Shown: positions 8,042 through 16,699 of the stretch, piece after piece
How the letters are laid out: every line of letters begins with the position of its first letter
How positions within the stretch are numbered: the stretch's first letter is position 1
Source: an uncultured Alistipes sp.
GTDB taxonomy: Bacteria; Bacteroidota; Bacteroidia; Bacteroidales; Rikenellaceae
Length of the DNA stretch: 33,776 bases
Direction: 5' to 3'
Assembly: GCA_904502285.1 (NCBI GenBank)
Contig: CAJGEC010000018.1
Coordinates: 1-33,776 of the forward strand
The notes under the pieces: model-generated
Told to the model about the DNA's origin: nothing
Databases searched by the model: none
Seen by the model: the letters and a program-made list of their open reading frames with translations, nothing else
Translations under genes and position numbers: made by a program

Positions 8042-9372
8042 TACTCACTCTTTTGCTCGTTCTGAACCTCCTCTGTGGCTGTTCGTCCGAAGATGTCATC
8101 CTCGGTGATAGGGCCATTAGGAATTTCTGTGCCATTAAGCTCGGCAATCACCCTGTCGCGCACAGCCTCGAAACGTGCCTTGTGTGCCTCGGCGATTGGC
8201 TCGGCAGGCTCCTGTGGTACCTTGAGTGGGTCAATAGGTGTGCCATTCTTCTTGATACGGTAGTCGAGGTGTGGGCCTGTTGATGCTCCCGTAGAGCCGA
8301 CGTATCCGATGAGTTGTCCCTGTGATACACGTGTTCCAACCTTTATGCCCTTGGCAAAGCTCTTGAGGTGGAGATATCCTGTTTCAAGGCTTCCTGCGTG
8401 CTTGATTTTAATGGTGTTACCGCCACCGCCACGATCCCAGCCAGCGAATATTACAGTACCATCCGCCACCGAGTGTACGGGAGTTCCCGCTGGTGCCGTG
8501 TAGTCTACGCCGTGGTGAGGACGATATACCTTGTAGACGGGGTGGAGGCGCGCACGTGAGAACTTTGAACTGATGCGCGTGTACTTCAATGGGGCCTTTA
8601 GGAGTTGCTTTCTGAGCGATGCTCCGTCGCTCTCCCAGTAGCGTAGTTTACCCTCCTCTTGTGCGTATGGAATAGCATAAATCTGCTTGCCACCACTGCA
8701 GAACTCCGCACCCCAGATGCGGCCGATACCTACCGAAGAGCCATCCACGAACTTCTCGTCATAGATAACCTTGAAGGTGTCGCCAGGCTGGATGCCGAAG
8801 AAATCGACTGTCCACTGGAAGATATCCTCGAACTCCGCAGCAAGGGCGTATGGAAGATCGTTCTCCATGATAGTACCCCAGAGGGATGAGTTTATCGATG
8901 CCGAGCAGTGCTTACGCTCAACCTCTATAGGACGTGCGCCACAAACCACACTTACTGAGTCGCCCACAAATCCAAAGACTACATAATCGATGGCGTTGCG
9001 GTGGTATACAACATAGTCCACTACGCTATGCTCACCAAGGCTATCGCTGTAGTTGCGTGTGAATGTGGTATAGGCGTTGTCGGCGCGAATCTGTCGTAGA
9101 GGGAATATATCCTTTGATGTCTTATCAAGGCGGTCTACCATTACGGCAGATATGCCACGACGGCCCAGAATTCCGCCAATGGTCTCGCCCAAGCGAACAG
9201 TGTCATTTTCAATGGTATAACCCTCGATGTCGATGCCATATAGCAGTTCTGGCTCTTTGACCAACTCCTCTTGCAAGTTATCCTCGTTGCTCTGGTTCTC
9301 GGAAGAGCCTCCGCCACACGCTACACCCATCAAAAGGAGCATAGTTGCGGTAATGAGTTTTGGAAATTTCAT
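8041..9372 (-). CDS. M23-family peptidase lipoprotein (LytM domain)
   Basis: The 443-residue protein carries a lipoprotein signal with lipobox MGVAC and acylated C19, then an acidic linker. A segment related to the OapA/LysM-like region of MepM-type endopeptidases follows, and a LytM domain covers about residues 270-385. M23 enzymes cleave peptidoglycan cross-bridges. The first zinc motif HHGVD is present near residue 286. The second motif, normally HxH, reads GPHLDYR near 368, so the final histidine ligand is aspartate. The rest of the domain, including GYVGSTGASTG and PIDPLKVP, is intact. Whether Asp replaces His as ligand or the protein is a regulator like EnvC cannot be decided. It is the first gene of the peptidase-yhbP-ispD unit. 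Confidence 0.9.
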   Translation of the reverse strand: MKFPKLITATMLLLMGVACGGGSSENQSNEDNLQEELVKEPELLYGIDIEGYTIENDTVRLGETIGGILGRRGISAVMVDRLDKTSKDIFPLRQIRADNAYTTFTRNYSDSLGEHSVVDYVVYHRNAIDYVVFGFVGDSVSVVCGARPIEVERKHCSASINSSLWGTIMENDLPYALAAEFEDIFQWTVDFFGIQPGDTFKVIYDEKFVDGSSVGIGRIWGAEFCSGGKQIYAIPYAQEEGKLRYWESDGASLRKQLLKAPLKYTRISSKFSRARLHPVYKVYRPHHGVDYTAPAGTPVHSVADGTVIFAGWDRGGGGNTIKIKHAGSLETGYLHLKSFAKGIKVGTRVSQGQLIGYVGSTGASTGPHLDYRIKKNGTPIDPLKVPQEPAEPIAEAHKARFEAVRDRVIAELNGTEIPNGPITEDDIFGRTATEEVQNEQKSE

Positions 9373-9379
9373 AATGCAA

Positions 9380-9387
9380 CAAAGGTA
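9380..9387 (-). promoter_or_regulatory. -7 box of the peptidase-yhbP-ispD unit, very close to the ATG
   Basis: The minus strand reads TACCTTTG, matching TAnnTTTG, and ends only seven bases before the peptidase ATG at 9372. The -33 position has only a T-run. If this box is used, transcription would start at or next to the start codon. Confidence 0.55.
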
Positions 9388-9456
9388 CTAAAAAAACTAT
9401 AAAAGTTAAAATATGGATGGTAAAAAATGTCAGTTAGTACGAAAAAGAGTATATAA

Positions 9457-9488
9457 TTTGGCAAAACAAAAAAATAGTGCTATCTTTG
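9457..9488 (+). promoter_or_regulatory. Promoter of lpxK-ssb
   Basis: TTTG at 9457-9460 is followed after 20 bases by TATCTTTG at 9481-9488, an exact fit to the Bacteroidota primary sigma consensus. It lies about 55 bases before the lpxK ATG, in the divergent region shared with the peptidase gene. Confidence 0.8.
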
Positions 9489-9542
9489 ACAAAATTGTGA
9501 TACTATGTATCGTAGTTAAACAGCGCAAAACGTAGAAGGATA

Positions 9543-10673
9543 ATGACGACTTTAAGAACAATACTCTCGTGGATATATACGATGGTGATATACATTCGCC
9601 ATCGCCTCTACGATTGGGGTATTATCAAGAGTCGCACGTTTGATATCCCTATTGTCTGCGTTGGCAACATCACGGTAGGCGGTACGGGTAAGACCCCTAC
9701 GGTGGAGTACCTCCTCTCCATCCTCGATGGTAAGTATAATATCGCAGTCCTCTCGCGAGGCTATGGCCGTCGCACGAAGGGCTACCGAGAGGTGCAGGTG
9801 GATGACACCTACCTCGATGTAGGTGACGAGCCGTTGCTCCTAAAGTTGAAGTTCCCTGAGCGCCCTATAATTGTGTCGGAGGACCGCGTCGCTGGTATTG
9901 AGCGTATTAGAAAGGAGCATCCCGAAGTCACGTTGATAGTTATGGACGATGGTTTTCAGCATCGCAAGGTCAAGGCCAAGGTAAATATCATCCTTATTGA
10001 CTCCACACGCCCAATCGATAACGACGAAATGTTGCCATTGGGTCGTCTCCGCGACCTTCCTTCACGTCTTAGTGAGGCGCACATATTCATTGTTACGAAG
10101 TGTTCGGATAAGATGTTGCCTATCGACCGTCGTCTGTGGATTACGAAGTTGCGTTCGATAGCCTATCAGCGAATCTACTTTACAAGGTATAATAGTCCGA
10201 TGATTGAGCCCGTATTCTATTTCGAGGATAGGGAGGAGGTAAACTACGGTATGCAGGCGATTTTGGTGTCGGGTATTGGCAATCCACGCCCCTTTATCAA
10301 GGAGGCGGAACGTCGTTTCAGTGTCATCGAGAAGATGATTTTCAACGACCACCACGACTTTACGGTTGAGGACTTAAAGCGCATCTATGCTGTGTTGAAG
10401 CGCAATCCACGCGCTTTGATTATTATGACCGAGAAGGATGCTGTCAAGTTGCGTCGAGCGAAGTTGCCTATGGCACTTATGCGAGCGATGTACTACCAGC
10501 CTATCAATATGAGATTTATCGAGGGCCCCGACTCTAATTTCTTAGGTACGCTCATAAAGAATATTGAGTATAAGGAGAATAGCGAGAGGCCTAAGGTTCA
10601 TCCCGAATCAGAGGTTGTTGTTGAGGATGAGAGTGTAGTGTTGGAGGAGACGGAAGAACATAACGATTTATAA
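9543..10673 (+). CDS. lpxK: Tetraacyldisaccharide 4'-kinase
   Basis: LpxK phosphorylates the 4' position of the tetraacyl disaccharide to give lipid IVA, an inner-membrane step of lipid A synthesis. The 376-residue chain has an N-terminal hydrophobic stretch for membrane association and the P-loop VGGTGKTPT near residues 44-52. LSRGYGR follows, as does the conserved DDGFQHR segment that includes the catalytic region of the family, and later FNDHHDFT. The last 30 or so residues form a Glu-rich tail beyond the enzyme core. ssb begins 15 bases downstream. The presence of lpxK indicates a Gram-negative envelope with lipid A. Confidence 0.95.
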   Translation: MTTLRTILSWIYTMVIYIRHRLYDWGIIKSRTFDIPIVCVGNITVGGTGKTPTVEYLLSILDGKYNIAVLSRGYGRRTKGYREVQVDDTYLDVGDEPLLLKLKFPERPIIVSEDRVAGIERIRKEHPEVTLIVMDDGFQHRKVKAKVNIILIDSTRPIDNDEMLPLGRLRDLPSRLSEAHIFIVTKCSDKMLPIDRRLWITKLRSIAYQRIYFTRYNSPMIEPVFYFEDREEVNYGMQAILVSGIGNPRPFIKEAERRFSVIEKMIFNDHHDFTVEDLKRIYAVLKRNPRALIIMTEKDAVKLRRAKLPMALMRAMYYQPINMRFIEGPDSNFLGTLIKNIEYKENSERPKVHPESEVVVEDESVVLEETEEHNDL

Positions 10674-10688
10674 ATTAACGAGATAACT

Positions 10689-11171
10689 ATGGTAAACAAA
10701 GTAATATTAGTGGGCAATGTAGGTCTTGATCCTGAGGTACGTACCCTTGAGACTGGTGTAAAGGTAGCACGTATTCGCTTGGCAACTACCGAGCGCATCT
10801 TCAACCGACAGACCAACGAGACAACCGAGCATACGGAGTGGCATGCTGTAACTCTTTGGAGGGGCTTGGCAGAGGTCATCGACAAGTATGTGCGCAAGGG
10901 CTCGCAGCTCTATATTGAGGGTAGCCTACGCAGCCGTGAGTGGGAGCGTGATGGTGTTAAGCACTATGCCACGGAGATTGTTGCTGACGAGATGAAGTTG
11001 TTGGGTCGTCGTACCGATCAGCCCCAGCAGGGTAGTGTTCCGCCACAACCTACCTACCAGTCGGCGCAGCAACCTGCCTACCAGCAACCTGCTCAGCCCG
11101 CCTACCAACCACAACCTCAGCCGCAGGCCCCTGTAATGCCAGCGGATGATCCTGATGATTTGCCATTTTAG
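10689..11171 (+). CDS. ssb: Single-stranded DNA-binding protein
   Basis: The 160-residue SSB coats single-stranded DNA in replication, repair and recombination. Residues 1-105 form the OB fold (VNKVILVGNVGLDPEVR, WHAVTLWRGLAE, YIEGSLRSREWE). A Gln/Pro-rich low-complexity linker follows, with YQ and QP repeats. The acidic tip DDPDDLPF is the partner-binding C-terminus of SSB proteins. It is probably co-transcribed with lpxK and is followed by a terminator. Confidence 0.97.
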   Translation: MVNKVILVGNVGLDPEVRTLETGVKVARIRLATTERIFNRQTNETTEHTEWHAVTLWRGLAEVIDKYVRKGSQLYIEGSLRSREWERDGVKHYATEIVADEMKLLGRRTDQPQQGSVPPQPTYQSAQQPAYQQPAQPAYQPQPQPQAPVMPADDPDDLPF

Positions 11172-11199
11172 TTGATAGCCTATAGGGCTTTGTGATTGG

Positions 11200-11256
11200 T
11201 TAGTGAACAACTCGCACGAAACAAGGGTGTGAGTTGCTCACTAACTTTTGTTTTGT
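11200..11256 (+). terminator. Rho-independent terminator of lpxK-ssb
   Basis: An 18-bp stem pairs TTAGTGAACAACTCGCAC (11200-11217) with GTGTGAGTTGCTCACTAA (11227-11244), with one G-U pair and one A-C mismatch. A T-rich stretch follows (CTTTTGTTTT). Confidence 0.85.
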
Positions 11257-11354
11257 GGGTAGTCGCTATAGCTAAGAAATGTCAGTTCGCATAATGAATG
11301 GTTGCATCAATATGTAGATATTGTGCATAAAAAGTGGTCGATTGGTGCTATTTG

Positions 11355-11386
11355 GTTGGATAATTAACTAATTATTCTTACTTTTG
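11355..11386 (+). promoter_or_regulatory. Promoter of the 934-residue lipoprotein gene
   Basis: GTTG at 11355-11358, 20 bases, then TACTTTTG at 11379-11386 fits the Bacteroidota promoter pattern (one mismatch in the -33 TTTG). Transcription would begin near 11393. There a perfect six-base inverted repeat, CTATAC TTTA GTATAG (11391-11406), sits at the start of a leader of about 70 bases. Confidence 0.65.
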
Positions 11387-11463
11387 TGGGCTATACTTTA
11401 GTATAGATTGTGATTTTTATCGGAAAAATATTTTAGATATACATAATCATTAACCAAAAATTT

Positions 11464-14268
11464 ATGAGAAAAATTTTTACAAACATCAAGGCTATTGTTG
11501 CAAGTGTGGTAACCATGGCTGTCGTTGCATCAAGCGCGACATCGTGTTCTTACGATGACGCCGCTATATGGGACGAGATTAACCAGATTAAGAAGGAGCT
11601 TGCCGACTTGCGCGACAGCCTTCAGAACGAGATGAATGCCATTAAGGAGCTTGTTAATGGCACTGTTACCATCAAGGATGTGACAACTCAGGCTGACGGT
11701 AGCCAGCTTGTAACACTCTCTGATGGCACTAAGATTTCAGTCTATCCTAAAGGTGACGAGGTTCCACAGAATGTCATCACTACAAAGATGGAGAATGACG
11801 TACTCTATTGGGCATACTACGATGGTTTGGGCCAGGCTCAGTTCCTCCTCGTTGGTGGTAAGAAGGTGCCAGTAGCAGATGCTACTCCTAAGACTCGTGT
11901 AAATGAGGGTGCTATCGAGGTGTCGTTGGATGGTGGTACAACTTGGTTCGTTACAGGCTACTCTGAGTCTGTTGCCGACAGCATCATCAAGGCTATCGAG
12001 GTCGTTTACTCTGATTGGCAGACCGATGCTGAGGGTAATCCTGTAGCACTCTACTGCAAGGTGGTTTTGTCAGATGGCTCTATTATCAAGGTAGGTATGC
12101 AGAATGGTAAGATTGTTCTTCCTTTCGACTCATTGTTCGTACCTTACGGAACAGATATGCTCTTCTCTGTTGAGGTTTCTGACGTTGCTGACTATATGAC
12201 CACTACCCCTAAGGGTTGGGAGTGTGAGGTTGAGCACGATGCAAAGAGCGAGCGAATGATTCTCAACTTCTTTGCTCCAACCCTTGAGGATATCGAGGCT
12301 AAAGAGGCTGTATCTTCAGGTGTTGCTAAGTTGATGGTAGTATTCAACAATGGTTCATCAGCAATTGCAAGCATCAAGGTTTCTACTAACCCTGCAACTG
12401 TAAACTTTACTCAGGAGGGTGTTTATGTTGAGGCTGGTTATGGTACAAGTTATATGTTGTGCGGTCTTACTGGTGTAAATCAGTACAACGCTCAGACATT
12501 TGCAACAGCTTGTAACACTGTTCTCTCTGGTGGTACAGCGAGTGGTGTTCACGAGTTGGCATTTATGGAGTCTTTGTCAGAGTATATTCCATTTACCTCA
12601 CTCCGTAACAGCAGTCTCACTGCTGGTAACGAGTATATCTTCTGGTATGCTGTTCCACGTACTGACGACAATGGCGATATGTATGTTATGGTTGAGGAGA
12701 TGTGTACTAAGAAGTACAAGCACAACTCAGTATCATTTAAGGTTACTGAGCAGGACTTCTTCGATGTGACTGTTAAGTTCCAGACCGTTGGTACTGATGG
12801 CTACGCTGTCGGTTTTGCTAAGGCTTCGGAGTTCGATGCACAGGCTTTGGCTGACTACTATAATGAGAATCCAGACTACTTCTACGCTAACCAGCAGAAT
12901 ATGGAGTATACTGGCTCATTCGTAGAGTTGTTCGATCCTAACGCTGCGCGTTTGACTGAGGGTACAGAGTATGTAGCTTGGATGATTGCTGAGTCTAATA
13001 ACACTAAGATTCTTGTTGATAACGTCATCAATTGGTCATTCTCTACTAAGCCATTCGAGCAGGGTGGTGATATCGAGATTATGACCGTTGGTGATGACCG
13101 TATAGAGTATGAGTATATCGAGCTTACGCTTGATACTGATAAGGAGCATATTGCATTCTTCTACAACGCTATGCCATCGTATATGGCATCTGCATATCCA
13201 GATGATGAGTACGCTATTGAGATGCTTATCACCGAGGGTACTAAGGTTGTCTCTGGCGATTCTGTAGTTGCTCGTTACGATGGTGCCAAGCCAGGCGACA
13301 AGCTCACATTCTTTGCTGTAGCAGTAGATGCTGATGGCAAGTATGGTAAGGTATTCAAGCAGGAGTACACTACTCGTGAGATTGAGTACAACGATTTGGC
13401 TCTCACTGCTACATTGGTAGACTACAAGATCGACAACACTCGTATCCTTGTTGAGTGCGAGGGCGCAGTATCATATAGCTACATCATTGCTAAGACTGCT
13501 GACGAGAGAACTTGGGTTAAGCAGTATGGTGGTAGCGTTAAGAGCGCAGGTGAGTATGTCATTAAGAACTACGACGCAAGCGATGTTTACTGCACCGCAG
13601 ATGCTGATGACGCTCTTGTCGATGGTCATATCTGCTTCTCTGGCCTAAGTATGGGTGAGGAGTATGTAGTTGTTATTCTTGCTGAGGATGAGAATAGAAA
13701 CTTCTCTCAGCCACAGGCAATCTACTTCGAGCCTATTGCTAACATTGGTGTTGTAGTTAAGCGTACTGATGCTAACTGGGAGGTTGGTAAGCCAACAGTC
13801 ACCATTGTTGAATACGAGGACAATCCACACCTCTTCTTCTCATTTGCTTGGTTGTTCACTCCAGGTGAGCATACTACAGCTTACTCTTCAGCGATGTATC
13901 CATCAAACTTTATCAATGATGAACTTCATACAAATATCAATACAGTAGAGAAGCTTATTGCTGAACTTATCTCATGTTGCGATACTGGTGGTATGAGCGA
14001 GATGGGTAGCAGTTGTGTATGGAATGAGACAGGTATCTACGAGCGTCGTTATACAGTGACGGTGGATGAAGATAATGATGGCCGATTGGAGGAAGTAGAG
14101 AGGGTAGAGTACCACGATGGTGGTTACCACTTCTATCCTTATGGTACTTCAGAGATGACCTTCATCTACACAACTTGGGTAGGTGAGGACGGTAACTTCC
14201 ACGAACCATTTGCAATTGATGTTGTGACAGGTGAGGAGGTTGATATCTGGACAGGTGCAGCTCTCTAA
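11464..14268 (+). CDS. Large surface lipoprotein (DUF4988-like N-terminus, beta-sandwich repeats)
   Basis: The 934-residue product has a lipoprotein signal (lipobox ATSC, C28) followed by SYDD, an acidic pattern like the surface-export signals of Bacteroidota lipoproteins. Residues 32-65 form a short coiled coil (IWDEINQIKKELADLRDSL). A region resembling DUF4988 (ITVKDV-like TIKDVTTQADGSQLVTLSDG) comes next. From about residue 300 on, several beta-sandwich modules carry the recurring end phrase of a Tyr-Val strand (TEGTEYVAWMIAE, GEEYVVVILAED), like fibronectin type III domains. No catalytic motif is seen. It is a single-gene unit with its own promoter and terminator. Binding of host or dietary glycans or proteins is plausible for the class but not shown. 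Confidence 0.8.
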   Translation: MRKIFTNIKAIVASVVTMAVVASSATSCSYDDAAIWDEINQIKKELADLRDSLQNEMNAIKELVNGTVTIKDVTTQADGSQLVTLSDGTKISVYPKGDEVPQNVITTKMENDVLYWAYYDGLGQAQFLLVGGKKVPVADATPKTRVNEGAIEVSLDGGTTWFVTGYSESVADSIIKAIEVVYSDWQTDAEGNPVALYCKVVLSDGSIIKVGMQNGKIVLPFDSLFVPYGTDMLFSVEVSDVADYMTTTPKGWECEVEHDAKSERMILNFFAPTLEDIEAKEAVSSGVAKLMVVFNNGSSAIASIKVSTNPATVNFTQEGVYVEAGYGTSYMLCGLTGVNQYNAQTFATACNTVLSGGTASGVHELAFMESLSEYIPFTSLRNSSLTAGNEYIFWYAVPRTDDNGDMYVMVEEMCTKKYKHNSVSFKVTEQDFFDVTVKFQTVGTDGYAVGFAKASEFDAQALADYYNENPDYFYANQQNMEYTGSFVELFDPNAARLTEGTEYVAWMIAESNNTKILVDNVINWSFSTKPFEQGGDIEIMTVGDDRIEYEYIELTLDTDKEHIAFFYNAMPSYMASAYPDDEYAIEMLITEGTKVVSGDSVVARYDGAKPGDKLTFFAVAVDADGKYGKVFKQEYTTREIEYNDLALTATLVDYKIDNTRILVECEGAVSYSYIIAKTADERTWVKQYGGSVKSAGEYVIKNYDASDVYCTADADDALVDGHICFSGLSMGEEYVVVILAEDENRNFSQPQAIYFEPIANIGVVVKRTDANWEVGKPTVTIVEYEDNPHLFFSFAWLFTPGEHTTAYSSAMYPSNFINDELHTNINTVEKLIAELISCCDTGGMSEMGSSCVWNETGIYERRYTVTVDEDNDGRLEEVERVEYHDGGYHFYPYGTSEMTFIYTTWVGEDGNFHEPFAIDVVTGEEVDIWTGAAL

Positions 14269-14287
14269 TTGAGGCCTTGACCTTTGC

Positions 14288-14325
14288 AAAGAGAGAGGTT
14301 GTCTTTTCCGACAACCTCTCTCTTT
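14288..14325 (+). terminator. Rho-independent terminator between convergent genes
   Basis: A perfect 16-bp stem pairs AAAGAGAGAGGTTGTC (14288-14303) with GACAACCTCTCTCTTT (14310-14325) around a six-base loop. The A and T ends make it usable from both strands, which suits its place between the surface lipoprotein and the minus-strand recF unit. Confidence 0.88.
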
Positions 14326-14348
14326 GTATATCTATTATTGCGTAAAAA

Positions 14349-14639
14349 TTATCGAACAATTATTGTGTTGATGATTTTGTGTCCTGCTCGTTCGTTGAGT
14401 CGCATCATCAACTCGTCTCTGCGATAAAAAATCTCTTGGCGTGCCACACCCGATGATATACCTATATATAATATGCCATTCTCGAAGCGACACTCGTGCG
14501 TGAGGTCTGCTATGTGCTCACCCACAATCTCCCTCCAGTAGTCGGGTATGTTACCCATAGCTATTCTACGTGCTACGTAGGGGCGCTCGAAGAACTCCTT
14601 GAGGATGTCACCTATTAGTTTTGGCTCTGTGCGTTTCAT
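14349..14639 (-). CDS. DUF721 (DciA-like) protein
   Basis: The 96-residue protein matches the DUF721 family, related to the helicase loader DciA. It has the usual start KRTEPKLIGDILKEF, the central IPDYWREIVGEHIADLT, and the hydrophobic segment NGILYIGISSGVARQEI. Its start overlaps the recF stop by four bases (ATGA), so the two are translationally coupled. Linkage to recF is common in Bacteroidota and supports a role near replication or repair. A direct helicase-loading function for this short version is inference. Confidence 0.88.
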   Translation of the reverse strand: MKRTEPKLIGDILKEFFERPYVARRIAMGNIPDYWREIVGEHIADLTHECRFENGILYIGISSGVARQEIFYRRDELMMRLNERAGHKIINTIIVR

Positions 14640-15727
14640 AGTGTTGTTGCCTCTCCTTGGCAGATGGTGAATAGTTTGTACTCTGCGCCTGCCTCTCCCA
14701 AGGTGCGCTCCAGACGATGTTTGTTGCAGTCGGTGATAAATATCTGTCCGAATAGATCGCCCGACACTATCTTGAGCAGTTGTGCCACTCGTCGCATATC
14801 GAGCTTGTCGAAGAGGTCGTCAAGCAGGAGGATTGGGCGTTCGTTGCTATGCTCCGAAAGGAGGGTGTACTCCGCCAATTTTAGGGCTATGAGGAAGGAC
14901 TTCTGCTGTCCCTGCGATCCGAACTTTCTAAGTGGGTATTCACCGATACTCAATACCATATCGTCGCGATGAGGGCCCGATGTGGTGTGTTCGTTCACAA
15001 AATCCTTTTGTCGTGAGTTCAGTAATAGCTCCATTAGTGGTGCGCTCTGCATCTCCGAGCGATACTCCAAGCCGATTGTCTCCCTATCCTCCGAGAGGGC
15101 GCTGTAGTATTGCTGTACCAGTGGAAGCATCCTTTCGACAATCTTTGTGCGGCGCTCGAAGATTACCTCTGCCGAGACCGAAAGCATCGAGTCGTATATT
15201 AACAACATCTCCTCCGTAGGCGAACTTTTTAGTAGTTTATTTCGCTCTTGAAGTGCTGTGTTGTAACGTATTAGCGCATTTAAGTATGTGCGGTCTATTT
15301 GCGAGATAAATCTGTTGAGATAGCGTCGTCGCTCCTCTGCCGAGTCACTTATCAGGGCGCTATCGGCTGGCGATACCACCACGATAGGTATGATGCCGAT
15401 GTGGTCCGATAACTTCTCATACTCTTTGCCATTGCGCTTAAGTGTCTTGCCACTACGACGTGTGTATGCACATACTACTTGCTCGGGACGACTCTCGTCG
15501 CTAAAGAAACGACCATCGACGAGGAATGCCTCCGCGCTGTGACGAATACTCTGGGCGTCGGTAAGCGTGTGCATAGAGCGTGCTGAGGCGAGGTAGTGGA
15601 TGCCGTCAAGGATGTTGGTCTTTCCAGCGCCATTATCTCCCACAAAGCAGTTTATGCCAGCCGAGAGTTCGAGTTGCTCCTCTGCTATATTTTTGAAGTC
15701 TATTATCGAGAGTTTATCAAGTCTCAT
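14636..15727 (-). CDS. recF: DNA replication and repair protein RecF
   Basis: RecF is an SMC-like ATPase that helps load RecA at single-stranded gaps. The chain of 363 residues has the Walker A motif GDNGAGKT (30-37), the ABC signature region KFGSQGQQKS and the Walker B segment PILLLDDLFDKLD. An upstream ATG at 15763 would add 12 residues, but it lies before the -7 box (minus strand, 15747-15754). The ATG at 15727, which begins MRLDKLSIIDFKNI like other RecF proteins, is therefore preferred. It overlaps the following DUF721 gene by four bases. Confidence 0.95.
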   Translation of the reverse strand: MRLDKLSIIDFKNIAEEQLELSAGINCFVGDNGAGKTNILDGIHYLASARSMHTLTDAQSIRHSAEAFLVDGRFFSDESRPEQVVCAYTRRSGKTLKRNGKEYEKLSDHIGIIPIVVVSPADSALISDSAEERRRYLNRFISQIDRTYLNALIRYNTALQERNKLLKSSPTEEMLLIYDSMLSVSAEVIFERRTKIVERMLPLVQQYYSALSEDRETIGLEYRSEMQSAPLMELLLNSRQKDFVNEHTTSGPHRDDMVLSIGEYPLRKFGSQGQQKSFLIALKLAEYTLLSEHSNERPILLLDDLFDKLDMRRVAQLLKIVSGDLFGQIFITDCNKHRLERTLGEAGAEYKLFTICQGEATTL

Positions 15728-15746
15728 ACCAAAGTTCAATTTTCTG

Positions 15747-15754
15747 CAAAGATA
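15747..15754 (-). promoter_or_regulatory. -7 box of recF-DUF721
   Basis: The minus strand reads TATCTTTG, an exact TAnnTTTG match, 19 bases before the preferred recF start. Twenty bases further upstream the strand reads CTTT, a weak -33 element. The box decides the recF start, since the more distal ATG lies upstream of it. Confidence 0.6.
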
Positions 15755-15917
15755 CACAAACATCGGCGAAGATAAAAGTGCGAATATGCTATTTTATTTA
15801 TGAGAAGTGCAGTTTTTCTGTTCCAGGAGTTGAATCCAATACTACCGCAATAGCCAATTATATGGACTAAGAACAAATATTTTATTGATAAAGTTATGAT
15901 ATTCGAATAATTTATTG

Positions 15918-15925
15918 TACTTTTG
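15918..15925 (+). promoter_or_regulatory. -7 box upstream of the TPR protein gene
   Basis: TACTTTTG matches the Bacteroidota -7 consensus. The -33 position holds only GTTA-like sequence. The start of transcription would be near 15932, leaving a leader of about 90 bases. Confidence 0.5.
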
Positions 15926-15942
15926 TAGGTTGAATATCGTAT

Positions 15943-15967
15943 TTATAACGGAGTGTTATAATTTTTT
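15943..15967 (+). promoter_or_regulatory. Leader hairpin with U-run (attenuator-like)
   Basis: TTATAAC (15943-15949) pairs with GTTATAA (15955-15961) around GGAGT, followed directly by six T residues. It lies between the -7 box and the TPR gene, so it has the form of a weak internal terminator. ATATCG at 15934 can also pair with CGATAT at 15974 or 15990. Confidence 0.35.
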
Positions 15968-16021
15968 AGGTTGCGATATAAATGAAGAACGATATAAAAT
16001 TTAAAAATAGTTAATTTAATT

Positions 16022-16663
16022 ATGGCAAACAAAGTACAGGAGTCTCAGACCGACCTTATGGTTGAGACTAAGGGTAAGTTGGAGTTGTTTTTCGACAACT
16101 ATGGTAATAAGATTCTTTGGGGTCTTATCGGTGTAGCACTCGTAGCAGTAGCAATTTTCGTTGCTATCAGCATCGTTGATGGTGCTAAGCAGAAGAAGGA
16201 GGAGGCAGCACAGGCTGCTCTTACCGTGGCTATCACTACAGATGCTGAGGTAGAGGCATACGTTGCTGTTGTTGAGCAGTATGAGGGTACTAACGCTGCA
16301 AATACTGCTGCCTATATGGTAGGTGCTGAGTATCTCAAGGCTGGCGATTTGGAGAACGCAAAGAGCTACTTGGCGAAGTACACCGATGCTGAGGGTATCG
16401 CTGGCGAGATTATCAACTCGTTGGTATATATGCTTCGTGGCGATGTAGCAGTTGAGGAGAACGACCTTCAGACTGCAGAGCAGATGTATGTTAAGGCTTT
16501 GGAGACAAACAACGACGTTTACACTTACGAGCGCGTAGCAAACAAGCTTGCTTTGACTTACGCTGCTATGGGTAACGGCGAGAAGGCTCAGCAGACATAT
16601 AAGGCTATGGTTGCTAAGTATCCTGAGTTGAAGTCAAAGTACTCAAAGTATATCGCTGAGTAA
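16022..16663 (+). CDS. Membrane-anchored TPR protein (YfgM-like)
   Basis: The 213-residue protein has a cytoplasmic N-terminus of about 30 residues and one transmembrane helix (about 36-54, WGLIGVALVAVAIFVAISIV). An alpha-helical TPR-like domain then runs to the end, with repeats such as AAYMVGAEYLKAGDLENAKSYL and ALTYAAMGNGEKAQQTYKAM. This layout is that of YfgM, an ancillary subunit of the Sec translocon and chaperone network in Gram-negatives. The equivalence is by architecture, not proven. The lumazine-synthase-like gene follows after 36 bases, an arrangement also found with true ribH in other Bacteroidota (from memory). Confidence 0.8.
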   Translation: MANKVQESQTDLMVETKGKLELFFDNYGNKILWGLIGVALVAVAIFVAISIVDGAKQKKEEAAQAALTVAITTDAEVEAYVAVVEQYEGTNAANTAAYMVGAEYLKAGDLENAKSYLAKYTDAEGIAGEIINSLVYMLRGDVAVEENDLQTAEQMYVKALETNNDVYTYERVANKLALTYAAMGNGEKAQQTYKAMVAKYPELKSKYSKYIAE

Positions 16664-16699
16664 CAATCAAATATACTGAGAGTCGTGGAGGGAACAGTG

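Noticed and set aside
15728..15763. Longer recF start at 15763
   Set aside because: It lies upstream of the exact -7 box at 15747-15754 and adds residues not found in RecF proteins.
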